From Mollicutes bacterium (GTDB taxonomy: Bacteria > Bacillota_I > Bacilli_A > Izemoplasmatales > Izemoplasmataceae), in contig PUMO01000170.1 of the NCBI GenBank assembly GCA_003551405.1, forward strand, positions 1-18,712: a DNA stretch of 18,712 bases, given 5' to 3'. The position numbers and the translations under genes were made by a program. Below are positions 5,803 through 13,398 of this stretch, one piece after another. Below the pieces are notes generated by a model, which was given only the letters and a program-made list of their open reading frames with translations, did not search any database and was not told the origin of the DNA. Within the stretch, counting starts at the first letter, position 1. Each line of letters starts with the position of its first letter.

Positions 5803-7122
5803 CTCGTCTATCAAGGCGGTGTTTTTTGTTTGGCCAATAATTTCTCCGAGTGTTTCCCATGCACTTTTTAAATCAATTTCAATCATGTCGACAGGCATGT
5901 GGTTGTGTGCAGCTTCAAGCGCATCAGCCAAGTAGTTGTCGACTTGACGCATCTTGGAGATTTGTCTGGCGTTCGAGAGATATGTTTGTTGGTTAAGGGA
6001 CACTTCGCCACCCAAAAACATAGATTCAATCCGTTTTTCAAGTTGTTCAATGTTGGTTTTTTTTAGAGCACTGATTTGTACACTATCGTCAAAAGTGTGA
6101 TTAATTTTATTTTCAAGGTCAATCTTGTTGATGATGACAATGCGTGGCTTGTTTTTTGTTAATTCAAGCAGTTTTTCATCATCTTGAGTGAGTGGTTCAT
6201 TGTTGTTCACAACATATAAAATAAGTTCAGCTTCATCAATCATGGTCTTTGCTTTGTCGATACCAATGCGTTCAACAATGTCCTGTGAATCACGGATGCC
6301 GGCTGTGTCAATCAGTTTAAGCACCACGCCACCGATGTTGATTTCCCCTTCGACAGTGTCTCGGGTAGTGCCCTGGATTTCTGTAACAATCGCTTTATCT
6401 TCCTTTAAAAGTGCGTTTAGAACACTTGATTTACCGACATTTGGCCGACCAATAATTGCGGTTTTAACGCCCTCTTTAAGGACTTTGCCAACTTGTGCTT
6501 GTTTAAGAACTTCCGCTGTTTTTGTTTTAAGGGTTTGGATTCTTGGGACCAGCACTGTATCACTTAAGGTTTCAACATCATCATATTCAGGATAATCAAT
6601 ATTGACTTCAATGTTAGCAACAATGTCGAGCACATCGCTTCGCAGGTAAGTGATTAAATCATATATTTTACCGTCCACACCCTTTGCGGCCAAGGTCAAA
6701 CTTTGTTCGCTTCTTGACTCAATGATATCCATGATGCTCTCTGCTTGAGTGAGGTCGATGCGTCCATTTAAAAAGGCGCGTTCTGTAAATTCCCCTTTTT
6801 CAGCTATGCGTGCTCCGTTTGTCAGTAAGAGTTCCAAAATTTTCTTAGCAGCATACACCCCGCCGTGGCAATTGATTTCCACCATATTCTCACGTGTGAA
6901 TGTTTTTGGCGCTTTAAAGACACTGACCAATACTTCATCAACCATCGTGTCGTTGTCATATATTTTTCCATAATGAATGGTGTGGGATTTGGCGGATGCC
7001 AAATCTTTGCCTTTGAAAATTGTATTGGCAATATTAAAAACGTCCGATCCAATCATCCGAACGATAGAAATTGCGCTTTCGCCTAGAGCCGTTGATATAG
7101 CGGCAATTGTATCTTTTTGCAT
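5773..7122 (-). CDS. mnmE: tRNA modification GTPase MnmE
   Basis: A 449-aa GTPase which, with MnmG, adds the (carboxymethyl)aminomethyl group to U34 of certain tRNAs using methylene-tetrahydrofolate. The N-terminal folate-binding domain starts QKDTIAAISTALGESAISIV, a central helical domain follows, and the inserted G domain has GRPNVGKS at about 225-232, then a TTRD switch, DTAGIRD and NKID. The chain ends FCLGK, the CxGK motif whose Cys is needed for modification. I start it at ATG 7122, preceded by GGGTGAT, rather than the upstream in-frame GTG 7131, which has no site. Length and domains are normal. It stands alone here, without mnmG, rnpA or yidC. Confidence 0.95.
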   Translation of the reverse strand: MQKDTIAAISTALGESAISIVRMIGSDVFNIANTIFKGKDLASAKSHTIHYGKIYDNDTMVDEVLVSVFKAPKTFTRENMVEINCHGGVYAAKKILELLLTNGARIAEKGEFTERAFLNGRIDLTQAESIMDIIESRSEQSLTLAAKGVDGKIYDLITYLRSDVLDIVANIEVNIDYPEYDDVETLSDTVLVPRIQTLKTKTAEVLKQAQVGKVLKEGVKTAIIGRPNVGKSSVLNALLKEDKAIVTEIQGTTRDTVEGEINIGGVVLKLIDTAGIRDSQDIVERIGIDKAKTMIDEAELILYVVNNNEPLTQDDEKLLELTKNKPRIVIINKIDLENKINHTFDDSVQISALKKTNIEQLEKRIESMFLGGEVSLNQQTYLSNARQISKMRQVDNYLADALEAAHNHMPVDMIEIDLKSAWETLGEIIGQTKNTALIDELFSKFCLGK

Positions 7123-7140
7123 GTGTATCACCCAAAATTC

Positions 7141-7149
7141 ATTATATCA
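7141..7149 (-). promoter_or_regulatory. Extended -10 promoter of mnmE
   Basis: On the minus strand the sequence reads TGATATAAT, a perfect extended -10, about 19 nt before ATG 7122. The -35 region falls in or next to the palindrome at 7162-7180. Confidence 0.55.
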
Positions 7150-7161
7150 TAAAGGGGGGAT

Positions 7162-7180
7162 ATGGTGTATAATACACCAT
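7162..7180. promoter_or_regulatory. 19-bp perfect palindrome over the dnaX-operon promoter
   Basis: ATGGTGTAT-A-ATACACCAT is an exact inverted repeat. It contains a TATAAT (7168-7173) that can serve as -10 for the rightward operon starting at 7193, though no good -35 is seen. It also lies in the -20 to -35 zone of the leftward mnmE promoter. A dimeric regulator bound here could control both directions. In the rightward mRNA it would lie at or before the 5' end, so an RNA hairpin role is unlikely. Confidence 0.45.
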
Positions 7181-7192
7181 AGGTGATAAACT

Positions 7193-7801
7193 ATGAATAG
7201 ATATAAGCGTCCACTCGGTTTTCAGTACTATTTTAGAATGTTTTCATCCGCTGTTATAGCGGTTTTGGTTGTCGGTGTCATCAGTGAATTTTTTGGCTGG
7301 CCGACTGAAGGCTTCATCGAAGCAATCAATACGCTTCTACCGTTACCGTTTTTAGTTGTTATCTTTTTATTTATCTTTAATACCCTAAACCGTCGTTTTC
7401 AAAAACCATCCAAAGAGCGGGAGAAAGAGCACGCTTTTTTAATGCGGACATCAAACCGTGTACGCGATGAGCTGGAATACGATAAAGATAAATTCAAGGA
7501 AATTCAGAACAACCAAGCGTTTCAAAATTTCTACCAACAAGCATTCACCATTTTTAAAGAAGGCGAAAGCGAAGCGCTGACACTTGAGAGCATTTCACAA
7601 GAATTTAATGAGGATGACCCAGCTTATGAAGCGGTCCAAATTGTTGTGGATGAAACTCGGAACATGCTTCAAGAGCGCAGTGAAGAACAAAATAGCACTG
7701 AAGAAACAACTGAAAGTGAACAAGAAGCGTCCACATCAGACAATGATTCGGATCCCTTTGAAGATCTTGAGAAAAAGTCGAAGGACACTTCTAACGAATA
7801 A
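7193..7801 (+). CDS. Hypothetical membrane protein, first gene of the dnaX operon
   Basis: A 202-aa protein that I do not recognise. Two hydrophobic helices at about 17-34 and 46-63 are followed by a charged, helical cytoplasmic part (65-150) and a highly acidic, Ser/Thr/Glu-rich tail with DPFEDLEKKSKD near the end. The N-terminus is basic (MNRYKR), so both ends probably face the cytoplasm. AGGTGAT lies 5 nt before the ATG. The gap to dnaX is only 23 bp, so it leads that operon. No domain can be named; it may be a lineage-specific envelope protein carried with the replication and repair genes. Confidence 0.7.
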   Translation: MNRYKRPLGFQYYFRMFSSAVIAVLVVGVISEFFGWPTEGFIEAINTLLPLPFLVVIFLFIFNTLNRRFQKPSKEREKEHAFLMRTSNRVRDELEYDKDKFKEIQNNQAFQNFYQQAFTIFKEGESEALTLESISQEFNEDDPAYEAVQIVVDETRNMLQERSEEQNSTEETTESEQEASTSDNDSDPFEDLEKKSKDTSNE

Positions 7802-7824
7802 TTTTTAGCGAATGAGGGATAGCG

Positions 7825-9831
7825 ATGGCCTACCGTGCCTTATACCGTACGTATCGTCCGAAAACATTTGATGAGGTTGCCGGGCAAGAACACATAACCA
7901 AAACATTTAAAAATGCATTAAAAGCAGGCAAGTTATCCCATGCCTATCTTTTTTCGGGTCCAAGGGGTACTGGTAAAACATCCATTGCCAAAATTATTGC
8001 TAAAGCGGTAAACTGCGAAAATGCACCGGTTGCCAATCCTTGTAACAGCTGTGAAACGTGCCTGGCCATAGAAAAAAATACGATCAATGATGTTGTAGAA
8101 ATTGATGCGGCGAGCAATAATGGTGTTGAGGAAATCCGTGAAATCCGTGATAAAGTTAAGTACCTTCCCGGTGTTGGTGCCTACAAGGTGTATATTATTG
8201 ACGAAGTGCACATGCTTTCAACAGGCGCATTCAATGCACTCTTAAAAACGCTTGAAGAACCACCTTCTCATGTCATTTTTATCCTTGCGACCACAGAGCC
8301 GCATAAAATTCCTGCAACCATTCATTCACGGTGTCAACGTTTTGACTTTAGAGGCATTGATATGAATGACATGGAGGAAAAACTTCAAGAAATCGTCACA
8401 AAGGAATCCATCAATATTGACGCTGAAGCTCTTAGCTTAGTGGCGGAATCAGCCGAAGGCGGTATGCGTGACGCGATCAGTTTGCTCGATCAAGTTGTCT
8501 CTTACAGTGATGACGCCATCGATGTTGATGCCATCCATGCCATTCGTGGTTCAGTTTCCCAACAACTCATGATTGATATTGCACAAGCGGTTCATGATGA
8601 AGACGTCATTAAAGTACTAAACATCATTGACCGTTTATTGAGCGAAGGCAAGGATGCCTCAAACATATTAAATGATTTGGTTGGATTCTATCGTGATGTG
8701 CTCCTTTATAAAAATACAGAAGGCATCGAAGACAAGCGGATTTTCGATAATGAAACCTTTAAGGCCTTAAGCGATAAACTATCAAATCCAATCATTTTTC
8801 ATTACATGGACATATTGAGTGAAACCAAACAACAAATGCGTTTTGCATCAAAAGGCAAACTGTATTTGGAACTTGCGGCGATTAAAATGATTGATGAACA
8901 TATTAAGGATACAGTGCGCACAACTGAAAAACAGCATGCGCTTGAAAAAGAAATAGAAACGCTTAAACAACAGTTCGAAGCACTTCAATCAACGCTTAAG
9001 ACCACACAAAAAGAAAAGACGGACACCCCCAGTGAAACGCCTTCTCGCTCACCGGTGGATGATGTGTTTGATTCTTTTGAAGGCAAGCAAACCAAAGACC
9101 AAGAAGGTTCATCCATTCATAAAGAAAGTCAATCATCGCACGTTACTGATGAATTGTCCGAAGATAAAACAGAAACTAAAACCCAGGAAGTGTCACAACC
9201 AAGCGATAAACCGTCTGGTCCTCCTGATGTCTCAGGGGACACATCAGTAAAACCAAAAACCCCTGAAGAACAACAGGCTGGTCATTATGAGCACCTCTAT
9301 AATCAGTTTTCCAAAAAGAAATACCGCACCTTTGACATTCGCTTTGTTGAAGACGTTTTAAATACTGCAGACAGACAAGTCAAAATCGAAATGGTTAAAA
9401 AATGGTATGATATTGAACGTTTTGTCAACGAGGAAAACATGGACTATGCCAAAATGATTACCGATGGTGAATTGGTTGCGACCAATGGCGTCATGGTGAT
9501 TGTAACGTATGACAGCCCTGCCGTATGCAATCGTCTGATGAAACCACAAATCCGGCGTCAAATATTAGATGTTTTAGAATCATTTTATGACAGGCATATG
9601 ATGTTTTTAGCACTCCCTCAGAGTGTGTGGGATAGAATCAGCAAGGAATTTATCAAAAAATTCAAACAAAAAACTTCACCGTCTCAAAAGATTGAACTCT
9701 CACCGATCGAGCACCCTCGCTTGGTTGAAATACCCGATACAGAAGAATCATTTGAAGATGTCACCAATGAATCGGTAAAAGAGGCCAAAGATCTTTTTGG
9801 AGATTTCGTAAAAGTTAAGAAAGGAGAATGA
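7825..9831 (+). CDS. dnaX: DNA polymerase III subunits gamma/tau
   Basis: A 668-aa clamp-loader ATPase that loads the beta clamp and, as tau, links polymerase and helicase. Walker A GPRGTGKT is at 45-52, the zinc module uses C63, C72, C75 and C78, the Walker B box DEVH is at 125-128 and the SRC arginine finger at 167-169. Lid and collar domains follow to about 365. A low-complexity Ser/Thr/Glu/Lys linker covers about 385-490, then a folded C-terminal tau region starts near HYEHLYNQFSKKKYRTFD. The start ATG has GAGGGAT upstream. I looked for the A AAA AAG slippery heptamer used for gamma in E. coli and found no convincing one in frame, so a single long product is the simplest reading. The TGA stop is followed directly by ybaB. 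Confidence 0.96.
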   Translation: MAYRALYRTYRPKTFDEVAGQEHITKTFKNALKAGKLSHAYLFSGPRGTGKTSIAKIIAKAVNCENAPVANPCNSCETCLAIEKNTINDVVEIDAASNNGVEEIREIRDKVKYLPGVGAYKVYIIDEVHMLSTGAFNALLKTLEEPPSHVIFILATTEPHKIPATIHSRCQRFDFRGIDMNDMEEKLQEIVTKESINIDAEALSLVAESAEGGMRDAISLLDQVVSYSDDAIDVDAIHAIRGSVSQQLMIDIAQAVHDEDVIKVLNIIDRLLSEGKDASNILNDLVGFYRDVLLYKNTEGIEDKRIFDNETFKALSDKLSNPIIFHYMDILSETKQQMRFASKGKLYLELAAIKMIDEHIKDTVRTTEKQHALEKEIETLKQQFEALQSTLKTTQKEKTDTPSETPSRSPVDDVFDSFEGKQTKDQEGSSIHKESQSSHVTDELSEDKTETKTQEVSQPSDKPSGPPDVSGDTSVKPKTPEEQQAGHYEHLYNQFSKKKYRTFDIRFVEDVLNTADRQVKIEMVKKWYDIERFVNEENMDYAKMITDGELVATNGVMVIVTYDSPAVCNRLMKPQIRRQILDVLESFYDRHMMFLALPQSVWDRISKEFIKKFKQKTSPSQKIELSPIEHPRLVEIPDTEESFEDVTNESVKEAKDLFGDFVKVKKGE

Positions 9832-9833
9832 CA

Positions 9834-10136
9834 ATGAATCAAAACATGGTGAAAAAATTACAAAAAATGCAAAAAGAAATGCAGGAGGCCCAAAAGGAAA
9901 TTGAACAATCCATCTTTTATGGGCAAGCCGGTGGAAAAGCTGTTGAAGTTCAATTCAATGGTGCAAAAGAGATGCAAAGCTTAACCATCGATGAAGACGC
10001 ATTCGATTTGCCTGAAGAACTTGATATGTTACAAGACACCATTACTGCAGCTGTGAATGATTGCATGAAAAAGATTGATGATGAAACACAATCAACCATG
10101 GGACAATTCACACAAGGCATGCCGGGCATGATGTGA
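9834..10136 (+). CDS. ybaB: YbaB/EbfC nucleoid-associated protein
   Basis: A 100-aa DNA-binding protein, the usual length for the family. It forms a tweezer-like dimer on DNA and is nearly always encoded between dnaX and recR. The first 30 residues form a Lys/Gln/Met-rich helix (MVKKLQKMQKEMQEAQKEI), then the typical GQAGGKAVEVQFNG strand region and a final acidic helix; the Met/Gly-rich end MPGMM is also typical. ATG 9834 is preferred over ATG 9828, since GGAG at 9823-9826 leaves the right 7-nt spacing. The site lies inside the last dnaX codons, so the genes are tightly coupled. Confidence 0.94.
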   Translation: MNQNMVKKLQKMQKEMQEAQKEIEQSIFYGQAGGKAVEVQFNGAKEMQSLTIDEDAFDLPEELDMLQDTITAAVNDCMKKIDDETQSTMGQFTQGMPGMM

Positions 10137-10736
10137 ATGAATTATCCTGAAGCCCTAAGCGCCCTCATAGAACAATTCATGCGTTATCCGGGCGTTGGCC
10201 GCAAAACCGCAGAACGTTATGCGTTTTATGCAATCAACCACTTTAAAAGTGATGATTATGCGAACTTCATCGATGCGCTAAGACGCGTGGATGAGGAAAT
10301 TGAACCCTGTAATGTCTGCGGGAATTTAACGGACGTTCAACCCTGCAAGATCTGCACTGATGCAAGCCGTGATGCCAAAAGCATTTTGGTGGTTGAACAA
10401 AGCAAAGACATCATTGTTATAGAACAAACGAAAACGTATCAAGGACTTTATCATGTGCTTGGCGGCGTGCTTTCGCCCTCCAATGGCATCGGACCAGAGG
10501 ATTTGCGTATAAAGTCATTAATGGAACGCTTAAAGGATGAACGTCATCAAGAGCTCATCTTGGCGACCAACTTGTCTGATGAAGGCGAAACGACGGCGAA
10601 ATACTTACAATATTTACTTAAAGACACCGATTTGCTGATTACACGCATCGCTTACGGTATGCCTGCGGGCGGAAACATTTCCTATGCAGATGAGATGACC
10701 CTTAATAAAGCGCTCGAGGGCAGAAAGAAACTCTAA
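10137..10736 (+). CDS. recR: Recombination protein RecR
   Basis: A 199-aa protein of normal length. RecR forms a ring with RecO and helps load RecA at gaps in the RecFOR pathway. The N-terminal helix-hairpin-helix is seen in RYPGVGRKTAERYA (16-29), the zinc finger uses C58, C61, C70 and C73, and the Toprim domain begins at ILVVEQ (83-88), with GGVLSPSNGIGPEDL in its core. The Walker B-like end AYGMPAGG is present. The ATG follows the ybaB TGA with no gap and lacks a strong ribosome site, so translation is probably coupled to ybaB. Confidence 0.96.
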   Translation: MNYPEALSALIEQFMRYPGVGRKTAERYAFYAINHFKSDDYANFIDALRRVDEEIEPCNVCGNLTDVQPCKICTDASRDAKSILVVEQSKDIIVIEQTKTYQGLYHVLGGVLSPSNGIGPEDLRIKSLMERLKDERHQELILATNLSDEGETTAKYLQYLLKDTDLLITRIAYGMPAGGNISYADEMTLNKALEGRKKL

Positions 10737-10748
10737 GAGGATTCGGAA

Positions 10749-11048
10749 GTGAACAGTATGCGACTATTGATCTTTATGCCCGTGCTATTTACACAAATGA
10801 TTAGCGACATTTTGCAGCATATAGAAGATTTTCTAGCCAGTATTTTTGATGTTGAACGCTTCATAGAATGGTTATTTGAATGGATTATGGACCTTTCTTA
10901 CTTTGCTCAGCTGGGTACAGTCGTGCTCGCGGTTGTTATTGGTGTAATCGGCATTCTTGGCCTTGCCAAAGCTCTGGCCAAATTCGTTTTGATTATTGTT
11001 GTCCTTATCGGGCTGGTTGCCTTATATCAACAAGGAATCTTCGGCTAA
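10749..11048 (+). CDS. Small membrane protein downstream of recR
   Basis: A protein of 99 aa if it starts at GTG 10749 (AAGAGG 8 nt upstream), or 96 aa from ATG 10758 (GGAAG 8 nt upstream); both are possible. Residues 1-50 are amphipathic (MISDILQHIEDFLASIF, FIEWLFEWI). Residues about 56-92 form two close hydrophobic helices split by LAKALAKF. I do not recognise the family. In Bacillus the same operon continues with yaaL and bofA, the latter also a small two-TM protein, but I see no sequence match to BofA and no sporulation context. It is most likely the last gene of the dnaX operon. Confidence 0.65.
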   Translation: MNSMRLLIFMPVLFTQMISDILQHIEDFLASIFDVERFIEWLFEWIMDLSYFAQLGTVVLAVVIGVIGILGLAKALAKFVLIIVVLIGLVALYQQGIFG

Positions 11049-11054
11049 TCCACA

Positions 11055-11121
11055 ATTACACAATAATTTTACATGCGCTTTACAAAGGTTTAACATGACG
11101 GTTAAAAAGCGGTGTTAAAAT
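11055..11121 (+). promoter_or_regulatory. PhoP-box-like direct repeats with an extended -10
   Basis: TTTACA (11068-11073), TTTACA (11079-11084) and TTAACA (11090-11095) recur with an exact 11-bp period, flanked by weaker copies ATTACA (11055-11060) and TTAAAA (11102-11107). Bacillus PhoP boxes are TT(A/C/T)ACA-type hexamers spaced by about 5 bp upstream of a -10. Here TGTTAAAAT (11113-11121) is an extended -10 placed so that the repeats cover about -60 to -22 of the start, as in Pho-activated promoters. The region is AT-rich, so chance is a real alternative, and no PhoPR gene is visible in the window. Confidence 0.38.
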
Positions 11122-11218
11122 AAGAAATGTTTGATAGGTTCACGTTTAAAAGTCACAAAATATTCCCTAGACACTAAAACAAAAATATATTCAAAACGTA
11201 TATTTTATGAAAGCATCA

Positions 11219-11249
11219 CCTTTTCAAAACATTATAAAACTTGAAAAGG
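11219..11249 (+). terminator. Stem-loop, possible weak terminator
   Basis: CCTTTTCAA (11219-11227) pairs exactly with TTGAAAAGG (11241-11249) over a 13-nt loop. What follows is GCTTTGTT rather than a pure T-run, so ending of transcription is uncertain. It could end the dnaX operon or fold in a long leader made from the upstream Pho-like promoter. Confidence 0.35.
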
Positions 11250-11343
11250 GCTTTGTTAAGGTTAAAAAAATACCGCAAGCTTTATTGTTGTTTTCTGGGA
11301 CTTATTGAAAAAATATGAAAAAAAGAAAACTCAAAATTTTGGG

Positions 11344-11372
11344 TAGAAAACGCTTTTATCTTATTGTATACT
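11344..11372 (+). promoter_or_regulatory. Promoter of the ABC importer operon with cre/LacI-type operator
   Basis: TAGAAA (11344-11349), a 17-bp spacer and TATACT (11367-11372) form the promoter, about 35 nt before the ribosome site. AGAAAACGCTTTTA (11345-11358) matches 12 of 14 positions of a TGAAAACGCTTTCA form of the CcpA cre site and has the central CG of LacI-family operators. It covers the -35 and the start of the spacer, so binding should repress. Catabolite control by CcpA or by a local sugar repressor are both possible. Confidence 0.55.
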
Positions 11373-11413
11373 AAACTGATGGCAAAATATTTTTGAATTT
11401 AGGAGAGAATAAT

Positions 11414-12475
11414 ATGGAGATTACACTCGAAAACCTTACTAAAGTTTTCCAGTCCAAAAAAGAAGAAGAGACTGTTGCTGTTGACAACCTCGACATTACA
11501 ATTCCATCTGGGAAGCTCTTTGGTCTTTTGGGCCCTTCTGGGTGTGGTAAGTCAACCACGCTATATATGATTAGTGGTTTGCTTCGTCCAACGACAGGAA
11601 AAATCTGGTTTGGAAATGAGGACGTTACACCGGTTCCACCTGAAGAACGCGGTATTGGTCTTGTATTCCAAAACTATGCATTATATCCACATATGACGGT
11701 TCGTCAGAACATTATGTTCCCATTAGAAAATGTCAAGATGGACAAGCAAGAGGGTCTTGAAAAGGCTCAAGAGATTGCCGATCTTGTTGGTATTGGTCAT
11801 TTAATGAACCGTAAACCCAAACAACTTTCTGGTGGTCAGCAACAACGTGTTGCGATTGCCCGTGCACTGGTAAAATCACCACGCGTTTTGTTGCTTGATG
11901 AGCCCCTAAGTAACTTGGATGCGCGTTTGCGTTTACAAACCCGTGAGGAAATTAAGCGTATTCAGCGTGAAACAGGGATTACGACCATTTTTGTTACTCA
12001 CGACCAAGAAGAAGCCATGAGTATTTCAGATGAAATTGTTGTGCTACGCGAAGGGGTAACCCAGCAAGTTGGTGTGCCTCAAAAAGTTTATGATAATCCT
12101 AATAACTTATTTGTTGCTAAGTTCCTCGGAACGCCACCAATCAATGTGTTTGATGGCCGTGTAGAAAATGGCAAGCTTTATATTGGTGATGCGGACATTG
12201 CGAATTATGATGCGCCAGACCAAGAAGTTACCATTGGTATTCGTCCTGAAGGGTTCAAGATTGTAGAACGTTCAAGCTTCAAAGTGGACGTTGACCTTGT
12301 TGAAACCATTGGGCGCGATACAACCTTAATTATTCCTCACCCTAACGATGAGACGCAGTCATTCCGTGCGATTGTTGACTCTGAATACGGTGTTCAACCA
12401 GGCGATAAACTGAAATTCAATGTTAAACCAAGTAAAATCCATGTCTTTAATAAAGAAACAGGAGAGCTTGTCTAA
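11414..12475 (+). CDS. ABC transporter ATPase, MalK/UgpC/MsmK type
   Basis: A 353-aa ATPase that powers a CUT1-family importer from the cytoplasmic face. Walker A GPSGCGKST is at 40-48, the Q-loop FQNYALYPHMT at 85-95, the signature LSGGQQQR at 138-145, Walker B with D-loop DEPLSNLD at 162-169 and the H-loop His at 196. From about 235 the C-terminal OB/TOBE domain (IGIRPEGFK, VETIGRDT) marks the carbohydrate and glycerophosphate group. ATG 11414 was chosen from AGGAGAG 6 nt upstream. ATPases of this type may serve several importers in one cell, but here the gene stands first in an operon with its permeases. The substrate cannot be told from it. Confidence 0.93.
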   Translation: MEITLENLTKVFQSKKEEETVAVDNLDITIPSGKLFGLLGPSGCGKSTTLYMISGLLRPTTGKIWFGNEDVTPVPPEERGIGLVFQNYALYPHMTVRQNIMFPLENVKMDKQEGLEKAQEIADLVGIGHLMNRKPKQLSGGQQQRVAIARALVKSPRVLLLDEPLSNLDARLRLQTREEIKRIQRETGITTIFVTHDQEEAMSISDEIVVLREGVTQQVGVPQKVYDNPNNLFVAKFLGTPPINVFDGRVENGKLYIGDADIANYDAPDQEVTIGIRPEGFKIVERSSFKVDVDLVETIGRDTTLIIPHPNDETQSFRAIVDSEYGVQPGDKLKFNVKPSKIHVFNKETGELV

Positions 12476-13387
12476 ATGCTGGAAGATCAAAGTAATGTAA
12501 AAGCCTGGTTTTACCTTCTTCCTGCTCTCATTTTACTCGGTATATTTATCTTCTATCCGATTGTTAACGCTGTATTCTTGGTGTTTGTCGACAATTATAA
12601 CTATCAAACAGGGACTTATGACGGATTCACTTTACTCGATAACTTCAGATATGTCCTCAGTGACAATAACTTCCGCATGGCTATGCTCAATACCATGCTC
12701 ATCACATTTGTCTCAGTGCCACTTTCAGTTATTATCGCACTCTTGATTTCTGTGTGGCTCAATGCGATCAAAAGAATGCAAGGCTTTTTCCAAACTGTCT
12801 TCTTCTTACCCTACGTCACCAATGCTATCGCCATTGGTATGGCCTTCGCATTTATGTTTAACCGACGCTATGGTTTAATCAACTGGTTTATCGGCCTGTT
12901 CGGTATTGAACCGGTTAACTGGGTTGGTATGGGCGCATCATGGGGAAACGCTATGATCGCGCTTATTATCTACATTACATGGCTAACCCTTGCATTTAAA
13001 ATTCTTGTTTTCCTTAGTGGTCTACAAGGCATTGACAAACAATACTACGAAGCAGCACGCGTAGACTCTGCCTCTAAATCACGTGTTTTCTTAAAAATCA
13101 CGGTACCACTTCTTTCCCCTATGATTATGTACATCACGGTCACATCCTTTATCGGGGCGTTTAAAACATATACCGAAGTTATCGGTATGTTTGGTGAACG
13201 TCTTGGTCCTCCGGGTAACGACCGCGCCATGATTACCGTCGTTGCGCTCGTTTATCGTGCACTGGATCGTTCCGGTGTTCCAGGGGCACTTAGTGAAGCA
13301 GCCGCGGCTTCGCTTATCCTATTCGCTATCACACTCGTTTTTACCTTCATCAATATGCAGGTAAGTAAAAAACGAGTGCACTACTAG
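12476..13387 (+). CDS. CUT1 ABC permease, MalF/UgpA type
   Basis: A 303-aa inner permease subunit with six expected TM helices, the first at about 10-32 (WFYLLPALILLGIFIFYPIV, a typical start for UgpA-like proteins). The EAA loop that docks on the ATPase reads YYEAARVDSASKSRVFLKITVPLL at about 190-213. It lacks the large periplasmic loop and extra helices of E. coli MalF, so it is closer in size to UgpA, MsmF and AraP. The ATG follows the ATPase TAA without a gap; GGAGAG inside the ATPase end serves as ribosome site. It pairs with the next gene. Confidence 0.92.
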   Translation: MLEDQSNVKAWFYLLPALILLGIFIFYPIVNAVFLVFVDNYNYQTGTYDGFTLLDNFRYVLSDNNFRMAMLNTMLITFVSVPLSVIIALLISVWLNAIKRMQGFFQTVFFLPYVTNAIAIGMAFAFMFNRRYGLINWFIGLFGIEPVNWVGMGASWGNAMIALIIYITWLTLAFKILVFLSGLQGIDKQYYEAARVDSASKSRVFLKITVPLLSPMIMYITVTSFIGAFKTYTEVIGMFGERLGPPGNDRAMITVVALVYRALDRSGVPGALSEAAAASLILFAITLVFTFINMQVSKKRVHY

Positions 13388-13398
13388 GAGGTTAATTC

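Larger units (their letters stand above)
11049..11413 (+). other. AT-rich intergenic control region before the ABC importer
   Basis: This 365-bp stretch has no credible ORF. From left to right it holds PhoP-box-like direct repeats (11055-11107) with an extended -10 (11113-11121), an inverted repeat AAAATATA/TATATTTT (11182-11189 and 11199-11206), a stem 11219-11227 with 11241-11249, a short palindrome CAAAATTTTG (11332-11341), and the importer promoter with its operator (11344-11372). The ribosome site AGGAGAG (11401-11407) ends it. Confidence 0.6.

Noticed and set aside
7825..9831. Programmed frameshift in dnaX
   Set aside because: A-rich runs occur near 9307-9312 and 9654-9670, but none has the A AAA AAG heptamer in the right frame with a clear downstream stem.
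1972..10136. Use of the Mycoplasma code with TGA as Trp
   Set aside because: TGA ends nfeD, ttcA, dnaX and ybaB at the expected family lengths, and Trp codons are TGG, so the standard bacterial code applies.
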